A stretch of DNA of 64,000 nucleotides from JAAURB01 sp049649525 (GTDB lineage Bacteria > Cyanobacteriota > Cyanobacteriia > Cyanobacteriales > Microcoleaceae). The first letter of the stretch is position 1. Each line of letters begins with the position of its first letter. This document shows positions 26,843 to 34,558 of the stretch, one piece after another. Made by a program: the position numbers and the translations under genes. A model generated the notes under the pieces. It worked only from the letters and a program-made list of their open reading frames with translations. It was not told the origin of the DNA and did no database searches. The DNA is taken from assembly GCA_049649525.1 (NCBI GenBank), contig JBARZE010000046.1, forward strand, positions 11,656-75,655. Direction: 5' to 3'.

Positions 26843-27189
26843 TTTCTCGGAAAGTGGGTGACTATTTGGAGGATATTCTCGAAGCGCTGGAGTCTGCAAT
26901 TGAGTTTATTGAAGGAATGGGTTGGGAAGAATTTGAACAGGATAAGAAGACAATTTTTGCGGTAACACGGGCGATTCAAATTTTGGGTGAAGCGGCGAAG
27001 AAAGTACCTGACTCGGTTCGTTCTCAATATCCAGAGATTCCCTGGAGAGCTATGGCGGGAATGCGGGATAAAGTGACTCATGAGTATTTTGGTGTGGATT
27101 TGAGAGTTTTATGGGATACTGTACAGCAGGATTTACCGCCATTAGTGGGATTGATGCAGCGAGTAATAGATGAATGGGTTGAAGAGTAA
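26839..27189 (+). CDS. hepT: HepT-type HEPN toxin (DUF86)
   Basis: The product is 116 residues, all helical. The RNase motif Rx4HxY is intact: MRDKVTHEYF, with Tyr as the expected AMPylation site. HepT is a tRNA or mRNA ribonuclease held inactive by MntA. The start overlaps mntA by four bases. Repeat copy 2 begins exactly at the stop codon (TAAAGAGTGAGT), so the natural C-terminus may have been altered by the repeat, but the length is normal for the family. Confidence 0.88.
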   Translation: MISRKVGDYLEDILEALESAIEFIEGMGWEEFEQDKKTIFAVTRAIQILGEAAKKVPDSVRSQYPEIPWRAMAGMRDKVTHEYFGVDLRVLWDTVQQDLPPLVGLMQRVIDEWVEE

Positions 27190-27366
27190 AGAGTGAGTGG
27201 AGTCAGGCGTTCACGTATGCCTTGCGGCAACTGACGTAACGCGATCGCGTGTGCGAAGCACTCAGTGTGGCGTAGCCGTATCGCCTAATTATCTACATCG
27301 TTCTCAATATTTATTAATTTTGTCAAGTACAAATAACCGAATACTTTAGGTACGGCAAACCGAACT
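27187..27366 (+). repeat. Dispersed repeat, copy 2
   Basis: It begins at the hepT stop codon with TAAAGAGTGAGTGGAGTC, carries a HIP1 site, the GTGTGGCGTAGCCGTATCGC block, then the core at 27321-27366. The ATTTACACC block is degraded to ATCTACATCG. It ends after CGAACT, lacking the doubled HIP1 end found in copies 1 and 3. Confidence 0.72.
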
Positions 27367-27410
27367 TTAGAAGACTTCTAGTCCAGCAATTAAGTGTTAC
27401 TCTATGCTAA

Positions 27411-27638
27411 TTATCTGATAGTGCGAGCTGCTGTTTTTTCTTCAAGCGGTTGATAATGAAGAAGCATCAGTTGATTGGCTGGCAAAGTCTCAATTCCATA
27501 GGCTTGACCTTGAAGATTACTAAATTCCACTTCAAATACTCCCGGTTCATATTCTTCAACAATTGTCCCCACTTGTCCTCGATATAAGTTAAGTTCTGGG
27601 TGGTTATCTAGCAATGCAACGACATCCAATAATTTCAT
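27411..27638 (-). CDS. DUF4926 domain protein
   Basis: I choose the ATG at 27638 because GAGGTG lies seven bases before it; an earlier ATG at 27656 would put this ribosome site inside the gene. The product is 75 residues: MKLLDVVALLDNHPELNLYRG, then QVGTIVEEYEPGVFEVEF, an SH3-like beta barrel pattern typical of DUF4926. These small proteins are often found beside DUF6883-type or other toxin genes and may be antitoxins; here no partner is intact, although gene fragments lie just upstream at 27.9-28.06 kb. Confidence 0.72.
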   Translation of the reverse strand: MKLLDVVALLDNHPELNLYRGQVGTIVEEYEPGVFEVEFSNLQGQAYGIETLPANQLMLLHYQPLEEKTAARTIR

Positions 27639-27747
27639 ATTGTTCACCTCTAACAAATTCCTTGATTTTCCTTGAGTTTAGACAACGCAGAATTGATGGA
27701 ATCTTCGGCTTGAGGTTGGGGGGAAGTACGAATCTACGAAACGGGTC

Positions 27748-27895
27748 GGCGATCGCTCAATTATTTACACCTTTTTCAAGGTATACTGTCTTTGCTAATT
27801 TAGTCAAGTACAAATAACCGAATACTTCAGGTACGGTAAACCGAACTAGAGAGATGTTTTGCGATTCTCCCAATGGAGACGCGATCGCGATCGCA
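27748..27895 (+). repeat. Dispersed repeat, copy 3
   Basis: It shares with copy 1 the CAATTATTTACACCTTTTTCA block, the core (27802-27847, two substitutions), the GAGATGTTTTGCGA block and the doubled HIP1 end at 27880-27895. It lacks the TAAAGAGTGAGT start. It is flanked by a pair of related 30-base sequences containing ATCTTCGGCTTGAGGT (about 27698 and 28006). Confidence 0.7.
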
Positions 27896-27899
27896 ATAC

Positions 27900-28057
27900 C
27901 TCCTGAATAGAATACATTCAACAACAACCGAGAGTTTCTGTTGATACAGTTCAATAATTCGGGTTTGGACTGGTTCGGTACTGAGGGGGTCTGTATTCAA
28001 TTTAATGGCATCTTCGGCTTGAGGTAGAGGGGAGACTTCCTGATTATTATAGGCTTC
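27900..28057 (-). pseudogene. Unrecognised gene fragment next to repeat copy 3
   Basis: A minus frame bounded by stops and without an ATG reads EAYNNQEVSPLPQAEDAIKL and later QTRIIELYQQKLSVVVECIL, then runs into repeat copy 3. A related piece (SPQPQAEDSINSALSKL) is readable at about 27660-27735 on the other side of the repeat. Both resemble a short helical protein broken by the repeat. Family unknown. Confidence 0.35.
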
Positions 28058-28094
28058 TCAGGGATTGATGGATACTCTAATTTTGAGAGTATAG

Positions 28095-28442
28095 GGATTG
28101 CAAACAGGAAATACGGTAACTTATGTTGCCATGCAGTTAGCCTATTACATGGGATTTGAAACAGTTATTTTAATTGGAGTTGACCATTATTATAATACAC
28201 CAGGAACGCCTCATGCAGAGGTGGTTTCTGAGGCAAAAGACCCCAATCATTTTCATCCCGATTATTTTGGTCAAGGGATTAAATGGCATTTACCGGATTT
28301 AGCGGGTTCAGAACGGTTTTATAAGATTGCTTATGCTTATTATTGGGTGAATGATCGTCAGATTATTGATGCAACGTTGGGAGAAAAATGTCCTGTTTTT
28401 CCGAAGGTTGATTATCGAGAATTATTTGTGTTTAAAGGTTGA
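28095..28442 (+). pseudogene. Truncated duplicate of the MptE-like gene
   Basis: From GLQTGNTVTY to the end, the 114-residue frame copies the C-terminal part of the protein encoded at 24712-25485 almost residue for residue (IGVDHYYNTPGT, FHPDYFGQGIKWHLPDL, FPKVDYRELF), with nucleotide identity that looks around 90 percent. The N-terminal half with the GNGPSL nucleotide-binding motif is missing. The only start is a TTG at 28098 without a ribosome site. It is probably a non-functional leftover of a duplication that spanned the toxin-antitoxin island. Confidence 0.8.
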
Positions 28443-28515
28443 GAAAGTTGACTAAAAACAGAACAATACGCCCCACATTCTGCACTTTAAGTGTTACACT
28501 CAATAACTAAGACAG

Positions 28516-28538
28516 AAAGCCTTTCTCAGAAAGGCTTT
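28516..28538 (+). terminator. Hairpin after the truncated MptE copy
   Basis: AAAGCCTTTC, loop TCA and GAAAGGCTTT form a perfect 10-bp stem 74 bases past the stop. It is followed by ACACATTT instead of a clean T run. It is a plausible terminator for plus-strand transcription, usable in either direction. Confidence 0.6.
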
Positions 28539-28739
28539 ACACATTTGGTATCACAAAAAACATCAGAAATATAATCTCAATAGTTTAAGATTATTGAGAA
28601 TAGTCAGACTTAATGCTTCTTGTAAAGCTGACACCTTCGTTGTTAATATTCTTTAAATATTCAATGTGCCAGTTGGAAGTATGGAATGTAGGATGCGGGA
28701 TCACCTGAAACAGTAAATTTGTATCTAAATCACTTGATA

Positions 28740-28763
28740 GCTTGAGTTAATATTAACTCAAGC
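28740..28763 (-). terminator. Perfect 24-base palindrome downstream of the glycan operon
   Basis: GCTTGAGTTAAT is followed directly by its exact reverse complement. It lies 57 bases past the last gene of the long minus-strand cluster, where a terminator or an mRNA-stabilising hairpin would be expected. A lone palindromic regulator site is the alternative. A partial copy (CTTGAGCTTGAGTTA) follows at about 28786-28800. Confidence 0.45.
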
Positions 28764-28819
28764 CCTATTTAAAGTTAATCTCTGACTTGAGCTTGAGTTA
28801 TGAATCTAAGGTTAATGCA

Positions 28820-29752
28820 TCAAAAAATTGAATCTAACTTTAAACAAAGTTGCTCATTAGCATTATCAATTTTTAGCGGATCAGTATCAAGAACAGTTTT
28901 ATAGATATTCAAACTTTCTGTTTCATCTCGAAAAATCAGATCATTACGGTTACTATAATAGCTTAGCTGTGGTAATCCAGTTTCTAATTCCTTCCAATCT
29001 AATAACTCAGAGAATTGAATACTCTTATCTATTTTGCTTATCCACTTATCATTTTTTTCAGCTAATGCATGATCTATTGCCTGACATACAATAGAAATGC
29101 GACATATTTTAGTAGACTTTTTGCAAAAATAAACTAAGTCAATAGGTTTTAATCGTAGTAATCGTAGCATATAGTCGAGACATTCAAGAGAAACTTGCCA
29201 GTAGTTTGTTCCTGAAAAGAATTGACCATTTGCATTGAAGTGTGCCGTCATAGAGTCGCTGACAAATGCAGATGTTTCTAAAATAAATAGCCCACCATTT
29301 CTTAACAGTCCTCTCATTAATGCTAAACCTGTCAACGGATCTAACATATGGTACAAGACTCCAGAGAATACAACTATATCAAAAGGGTATATACTCAAAT
29401 TTTTGGTGATAGAACGGAGTTCAGATAGTTGACAACCACTTAAGTATTCAAAATTAGCATTAAGAACATTCTTGAGTAAGTCAATATGATCATCATTTCG
29501 TTGTATATCTTGTGCAACAACTCTTAAAGCAGCACGGCGCTCTAAAAGCATAGATGTCAAGCAATCTTGTGCACCAACATCTAAGCACTTTGTTCCCTTT
29601 ATTTCACAACCCTGTAACAGTGCACGAGTCAAAGCAATATTCTTATGCTTCTTACCATTAGTAAATACACCTGGTAGAAGTTCTATGGAATGATACCACT
29701 CTTCTTGAAAAACTTTATTATTTTTCAGAGTTTCTTCAGTGAGCTTATTCAT
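28820..29752 (-). CDS. SAM-dependent methyltransferase (CmoB/DUF1698-like)
   Basis: The product is 310 residues. Motif I is CLDVGAQDCLTSMLL, followed by VVAQDIQRND (acidic end of beta 2) and FDIVVFSGVLYHMLDPLTGL (motif IV region), the pattern of class I methyltransferases close to tRNA (mo5U34) methyltransferase-like and sugar methyltransferases. Its place at the end of the sulfotransferase cluster suggests O-methylation of a glycan. It is the last gene of the minus-strand operon. Confidence 0.82.
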   Translation of the reverse strand: MNKLTEETLKNNKVFQEEWYHSIELLPGVFTNGKKHKNIALTRALLQGCEIKGTKCLDVGAQDCLTSMLLERRAALRVVAQDIQRNDDHIDLLKNVLNANFEYLSGCQLSELRSITKNLSIYPFDIVVFSGVLYHMLDPLTGLALMRGLLRNGGLFILETSAFVSDSMTAHFNANGQFFSGTNYWQVSLECLDYMLRLLRLKPIDLVYFCKKSTKICRISIVCQAIDHALAEKNDKWISKIDKSIQFSELLDWKELETGLPQLSYYSNRNDLIFRDETESLNIYKTVLDTDPLKIDNANEQLCLKLDSIF

Positions 29753-29828
29753 ATACTTTACCCTTTACTAATTATAGTATCTTTATTCATTATAAAATAT
29801 CATTTTATAGCGAAATATAATGAAAAAC

Positions 29829-30596
29829 TTAATTTTGAATACCAAAGTCAGTCTTCTTTAAAATTTCCAAGTTAAAATTTTCAAACATTTTTTTCTTTAC
29901 TTTAAGATAACCGGTATCTACGGCTAAAGATTTCAGATCATCAACCACTGCATCAGACAAATGATTTTGCCAATCTCCAACGATGCCTTTGCGAAAGAAT
30001 TGACCTTCCCCTGTTAATTTTTTTTCTGAAAAGCTTGTATCTTCTCGAATTCTATTCATATCATTATCTTTGATGATAGAAGCTAATTCTAAGTAATTCA
30101 CTAATTCACTAACCTGAGAATTAAAATCATCATGTAGCCTTTCATAACTACAAAGAAAAGGTTGAACTTCACAGGTGTCTTGATCATGCCAGAAAATATG
30201 ATAGTCCATATACTGCTTCATATTTGTTCGTCCTTTATTCCAGTAATACTGATCTATATCATTCTCTGCTGTCTGCCCTATCCTAATATCATGGAAATAT
30301 CTAGATACTAATACATCACGAATATCACGAATAATATTAACCATTTTAAGTTGTGGATTCTTAAGTAGTTCCTTAAACTGTTGTTCTCCGTACCAGTGTT
30401 GTTTACAATAAAATTGATTACTTTTTAAGTCGCATGAATTTAAGATCTCATTTAACTTTTCAATAGCAATCGAAGGATTAGACCACTTAGGATCTTGGAA
30501 CTCTTGTGGTATTTTATCAAAAACCTTCATTGCATTAACAATTTGCACTAACCATGTGCTTCCCCCTTTAGGAGCACCATTTAAAACTACAAGCAT
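29829..30596 (-). CDS. Sulfotransferase (2 of 5), canonical PAPS motifs
   Basis: The product is 255 residues and has all three classic elements: APKGGSTWLVQIVNAM at the N-terminus (5'-phosphosulfate loop), IIRDIRDVLVSRYFHD (3'-phosphate binding) and FFRKGIVGDWQNHL (RKGxxGDW). This makes it the most canonical member of the five, close in pattern to the Sulfotransfer_1 family. It would move sulfate from PAPS to an alcohol on a sugar or lipid. It lies between a methyltransferase and another sulfotransferase with small gaps. Confidence 0.92.
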   Translation of the reverse strand: MLVVLNGAPKGGSTWLVQIVNAMKVFDKIPQEFQDPKWSNPSIAIEKLNEILNSCDLKSNQFYCKQHWYGEQQFKELLKNPQLKMVNIIRDIRDVLVSRYFHDIRIGQTAENDIDQYYWNKGRTNMKQYMDYHIFWHDQDTCEVQPFLCSYERLHDDFNSQVSELVNYLELASIIKDNDMNRIREDTSFSEKKLTGEGQFFRKGIVGDWQNHLSDAVVDDLKSLAVDTGYLKVKKKMFENFNLEILKKTDFGIQN

Positions 30597-30662
30597 TTAA
30601 CAACATCTCCCCAAAAACAATTTAACAAAACACAACATTAATTTTAAGAGACAAAAAAGTAA

Positions 30663-31436
30663 CTACTCCGAATAAAAACTATCTAGAATATCAGAAAATT
30701 TAGAGTTTAGCTCAATTATCGTTGGCTCTTCCAATTTCTCTTTATAATCCCCCGGAATCATCTTTCGTTTATGCTGCATACTCTCCTCAAACCCTTCAGC
30801 TTCAAATTCTTCTCGATACTTATTGTAGTATTTTTCAATATTATCTGCCTTATCTTGAAATGGTAATAGAGAGATTATTTCAGATAACCACTTCTTATAA
30901 TCTAAAACCATTGATTCATATTGAACAATTAAATATTTTGGGTTATTTTTTCGATATATATTGAGTATATTATCGTATTTTTTAGCCAAGCTATCTGCTT
31001 GATCTAAACAATATTCATCTACAGTCATATTTTGAATTTTAAGCTTACTTTTCGTAACAGTCTTTAAGCCACCGTGAATAAATCCAAAGGAGAAATATTG
31101 AGAGACAAGAATATCCCTTGGATCTCTTATTTGATAAATTCTATAAATATTTGGAATATTAATAAAAGTATTATCCTGTACAAAAAAAACAGGTGTTATA
31201 TCTGCAAATTGAGAGGGAATAGTGTCAGAGGAATCTGCAAAATGTCTAACGGGACAATAGCAGAAACTTTGATCTATATCCTCTTTTAGATCATTATGAT
31301 TATGAACTGGTTTATTATTGAGAGAATAGTATGATAAACTCAGCTCTTCAGACAAATCTTTGAATAACTTGTATAAAAACATTGTTGCACTTTTGTGCAA
31401 TGCATGAACAAATATACCATACTTTGCGTTAGTCAT
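30663..31436 (-). CDS. Sulfotransferase (3 of 5)
   Basis: The product is 257 residues. HALHKSATMFLYKLFKDL is the 5'-phosphosulfate loop, QIRDPRDILVSQYFSFGF the 3'-phosphate motif and MIPGDYKEKL the C-terminal GD(Y/W)K element. Its arrangement is like that of the protein at 37764-38576 (HKSG loop, RDPRDILVSWYFS, PGDHKRKL), so these two are probably paralogues. AT-rich composition matches its neighbours. Confidence 0.88.
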   Translation of the reverse strand: MTNAKYGIFVHALHKSATMFLYKLFKDLSEELSLSYYSLNNKPVHNHNDLKEDIDQSFCYCPVRHFADSSDTIPSQFADITPVFFVQDNTFINIPNIYRIYQIRDPRDILVSQYFSFGFIHGGLKTVTKSKLKIQNMTVDEYCLDQADSLAKKYDNILNIYRKNNPKYLIVQYESMVLDYKKWLSEIISLLPFQDKADNIEKYYNKYREEFEAEGFEESMQHKRKMIPGDYKEKLEEPTIIELNSKFSDILDSFYSE

Positions 31437-31546
31437 CTTTGAGTTTCAACTCCTAATACTAATAAAATTACAATTTCAAGATTTTATTTTTTGTAAGATC
31501 GTCTTCAAATGAAGGAAGAAGAATATAAATAAAACTCCTGATATAT

Positions 31547-32305
31547 TTAAGTAAACTCAAATATATAACCTAGCCAACCTTGAGAAATCCGATTAATAGA
31601 TGTTGCTCCGTGTTGCTTGGCCAGTTCCGTTAGACCTTTCTGAGAAAAATGTGTTACGTGAACATCATTATCAAAGAATGGTGTTCCTTTAACATATGGA
31701 TCTGGTTCTAGAATATACTTCCACCTATTTCGTTCTAAAAAAGGAACTGAAATAAACAAAGCACCTTTGCCATTCTTTGTGGCTTCTACTAATTGAGAAA
31801 AAAGATGCCGTGGATTTTCTAGATGTTCCAGAACCATGATACAAAGCACTATATCATAAGATTGTGTTTTTGAAGAAATCCACATTTCACTTTTTAAGTC
31901 TAAACCAAACCTGTCCTTGCCATAATCAACTGCATAGTGATTTAAGTCATAACCTGTAACCTTAGAAAAATATTTACTAGCTACAGATAGATTAGTGCCA
32001 ATACCACAGCCGATTTCTAATACGCTTTTCGCTGATGGGTAAAGCTTAATCAATTCTTTGATCAGTTTTTCAGAAGTCTCTAAATTTCTTTCAATTACAC
32101 CTATATTCCACTCTAAGTCTTTTTTTAAAATCCTATCATCTTCTTTATAACCTGAAGGATTAAATAGAGATTCACACTCCATACAATAATAGAGTGGTAT
32201 ATCTTTTCTCGTTCTACGAGTTGGGATATCTCTGATATATGCTACAAATGGAGAATCGCAAACTACACAGTTACATGGTTTTGATAATTTAGGATAGTTA
32301 TTCAT
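31547..32305 (-). CDS. SAM-dependent methyltransferase with N-terminal Cys motifs
   Basis: The product is 252 residues. CNCVVCDSPF and YYCMECESLFNP at the N-terminus form two CxxC pairs, likely a zinc ribbon. The methyltransferase part has VLEIGCGIGTNLSVA (motif I), TGYDLNHYAV and DIVLCIMVLEHLENPRHLF, the Methyltransf_23 pattern often found in sugar and lipid modification clusters with a zinc-binding head as in C-methyltransferases. It lies between a sulfotransferase and the MptE-GT fusion. Confidence 0.85.
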   Translation of the reverse strand: MNNYPKLSKPCNCVVCDSPFVAYIRDIPTRRTRKDIPLYYCMECESLFNPSGYKEDDRILKKDLEWNIGVIERNLETSEKLIKELIKLYPSAKSVLEIGCGIGTNLSVASKYFSKVTGYDLNHYAVDYGKDRFGLDLKSEMWISSKTQSYDIVLCIMVLEHLENPRHLFSQLVEATKNGKGALFISVPFLERNRWKYILEPDPYVKGTPFFDNDVHVTHFSQKGLTELAKQHGATSINRISQGWLGYIFEFT

Positions 32306-32357
32306 TGTTTTTTATATATATAGTGCCATCTTAAATGAATAAAATATGTATTTAATT

Positions 32358-34508
32358 TTAGCTTAAACTCTCGTCAGCTTGTTTAAGAGAATAAGATTTA
32401 ATTTTAATGATATTATCATGACTATTACCATCATCATCAACTGCAATTTGTATCCGAACACCTGAATGAGATTCTTTAAAATGGCTACTAATCTCTAGCT
32501 TGTGAGTTCCTGAAGGCAGGGGATATCGACAGATTAAACCCTCAAATTTTGTTGAGCCATGACGGTTAAGTGATAAGACCAGAGTAGCTTGAGTAGACAA
32601 ATCAACATCAACCTCACCTTTGAGTGTACTACTTGCTTGGATAATTCCACTGTAGATATATGCAATGTAATTGTTGGAAAAGTTACCATGTAGCTGGAAA
32701 GTATCATCTTCAATTTCTTTAACTTGTCCTTCAAGGTGTTTTCCAATAAAGTATAGTCTTTTAAAACTGTTATTTGCTTTATAATCGCTTTCTACTATAC
32801 TTTTATCTATTATTTTTTTACGCTTGAGGGATTGAATTTCTAAGCCTATCTCCGTTGCAAAATGTGAACCATGAACAATATAAGTTTCAGGATAGTGTCG
32901 TAAAATCTGTTGAACAGAGATTTCACTTTCTCCCTTGGCTTCTCTAGTCCCACTGTGGTTTTGAATAAAATTTGTATAGCTAAATCGGGAAGCTACATTT
33001 TGCCATTGATACCAAATCAATTTATTATTACTTTTTGATGATGCATCAGCTCTATCAAAATATATAGGAAGAAGACAATCGTAAGCTATACGACGATTAT
33101 TATATTTGGTAGTATGAAAAAGAAATGGTTTCCAAATTTCTCTAACAAAACGCTGAAAATCAGAGTTTCCTGTTGCATATATTGCATTACCGTTAAGGTG
33201 ATTTTGATATAGCTGGTCTACACCAGATGTTCCTCTATAAAGACTTCCCTTAATCCAAAAAGCTTCAGTACTATTGACAATTTCAATCAGTTTTTGTAGC
33301 CAATTTGGTCTAATCGGGAAACAATCTGTCTCCATATAGAATATGTATGGATAGTCTCGAGCTAATTTTTCAATTATCATAAAAAATTGGTTATTGGGAC
33401 CACTCTTATAACCTTCGGCAGAAACTTCTCCTTCTGCCGAACGACGATAAATATCTTGCATTCCCCTAAGATTACAATAACTAAATCGGATATCTTTAAA
33501 GCATCGCGCAACCCATTCAGCTTGTTTAAAAGCAGCTCTAGCCTCCAATTCAAATTTAATATCTACAGAAGAATTAAATACAAAATGTAAATAAACTGAA
33601 GGTCTATCAGGGGGGTGAAGATAGGGAACATGACCGGGTTGATTCCAGAATTTAAAATTTGCTATGATTCTATCTAACTCAAAGCTTGTCGTGGGGACAA
33701 CTATTGCACCCAAACGGTTACCCGTTACTGCTAAATCGAAATCTATATAAGAGAATACCTGTTTATCATAGAGTTCAGATTGCTGATTACAGTTAATGAC
33801 TTCAGCACCTGGAACGTACTTAGAAAGATCGTCACGTAATGCTTCAAATGATTGTAAATGTAAGTTTCCCCCATGTACGGCTGGGTTGGGAACTTGGAAA
33901 ACATCCCCAGCTTGCTGATATCCTGCAAAGAAATAATTAGGATTTGCTGTTGGTGTTTTTTCCATCACCATTTTTAGGTCACCGACTTGTTTTGCGCCTT
34001 CAACGACGGGAATGTAGCGACAGTCAATTCCCAGAAGCAAAATTTTACAGTAACCTAAAGCGATACAATATCGGACTGAATAGCTACCGGTTGTCAACTT
34101 CTTAGGATTATCAGTTAAAAAGGCATTAGAGCTACGCTGAGGAATACCATAGTTTTTTCCTCGATTTTCATACCAATACGGAATAAATGAGTCTAGTAGA
34201 TCAACTCTGTTACTTTGTGCCAGATTAGGATAGAATTCTAAAAATTTAGCGGTTACAAAAATTCGTTCGACTTTTTCCTCCATCAATAGCTCATAGATCT
34301 GACGATAGTGAGTTTCAAGCAATCTATCATCCAAGCAACAATAATAAGACGGATACCAGCCAATTTCATCCCAATAACGATAGGCAGCATTCATCCCTAG
34401 GGTTTTCACTCCTATAAATCTCTTAAAATCAAAGCCTTTTAATGATGGCCCATTACCAATAATCACTAAGGGTTCGTTTTGATTTACATTTAAAATAGTA
34501 TTATTCAT
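32358..34508 (-). CDS. MptE-like domain fused to a glycosyltransferase-like domain and beta-sandwich
   Basis: The product is 716 residues. Residues 1-250 are an MptE-like/DUF115 domain with intact GNGPSLKGF (18-26), TGSYSVRYCIALGY and LLLGIDCRY. Residues about 260-575 look like a GT-A-type glycosyltransferase, with FYMETDCFPIRPNWLQ as the probable metal/nucleotide site. Residues about 590-716 are a beta-rich domain (ASSTLKGEVDVDLSTQATLV) that could bind carbohydrate. No membrane segment. The combination suggests one protein adding two sugars, or one making and one extending a linkage. It is followed by the methyltransferase and preceded by the TPR-MptE-GT4 gene with a 50-base gap. Confidence 0.78.
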   Translation of the reverse strand: MNNTILNVNQNEPLVIIGNGPSLKGFDFKRFIGVKTLGMNAAYRYWDEIGWYPSYYCCLDDRLLETHYRQIYELLMEEKVERIFVTAKFLEFYPNLAQSNRVDLLDSFIPYWYENRGKNYGIPQRSSNAFLTDNPKKLTTGSYSVRYCIALGYCKILLLGIDCRYIPVVEGAKQVGDLKMVMEKTPTANPNYFFAGYQQAGDVFQVPNPAVHGGNLHLQSFEALRDDLSKYVPGAEVINCNQQSELYDKQVFSYIDFDLAVTGNRLGAIVVPTTSFELDRIIANFKFWNQPGHVPYLHPPDRPSVYLHFVFNSSVDIKFELEARAAFKQAEWVARCFKDIRFSYCNLRGMQDIYRRSAEGEVSAEGYKSGPNNQFFMIIEKLARDYPYIFYMETDCFPIRPNWLQKLIEIVNSTEAFWIKGSLYRGTSGVDQLYQNHLNGNAIYATGNSDFQRFVREIWKPFLFHTTKYNNRRIAYDCLLPIYFDRADASSKSNNKLIWYQWQNVASRFSYTNFIQNHSGTREAKGESEISVQQILRHYPETYIVHGSHFATEIGLEIQSLKRKKIIDKSIVESDYKANNSFKRLYFIGKHLEGQVKEIEDDTFQLHGNFSNNYIAYIYSGIIQASSTLKGEVDVDLSTQATLVLSLNRHGSTKFEGLICRYPLPSGTHKLEISSHFKESHSGVRIQIAVDDDGNSHDNIIKIKSYSLKQADESLS

Positions 34509-34558
34509 GGCAACTCTATTTTTCCTTAAGTTTAAGTCTTTTTGAATGTTGAATAGAA

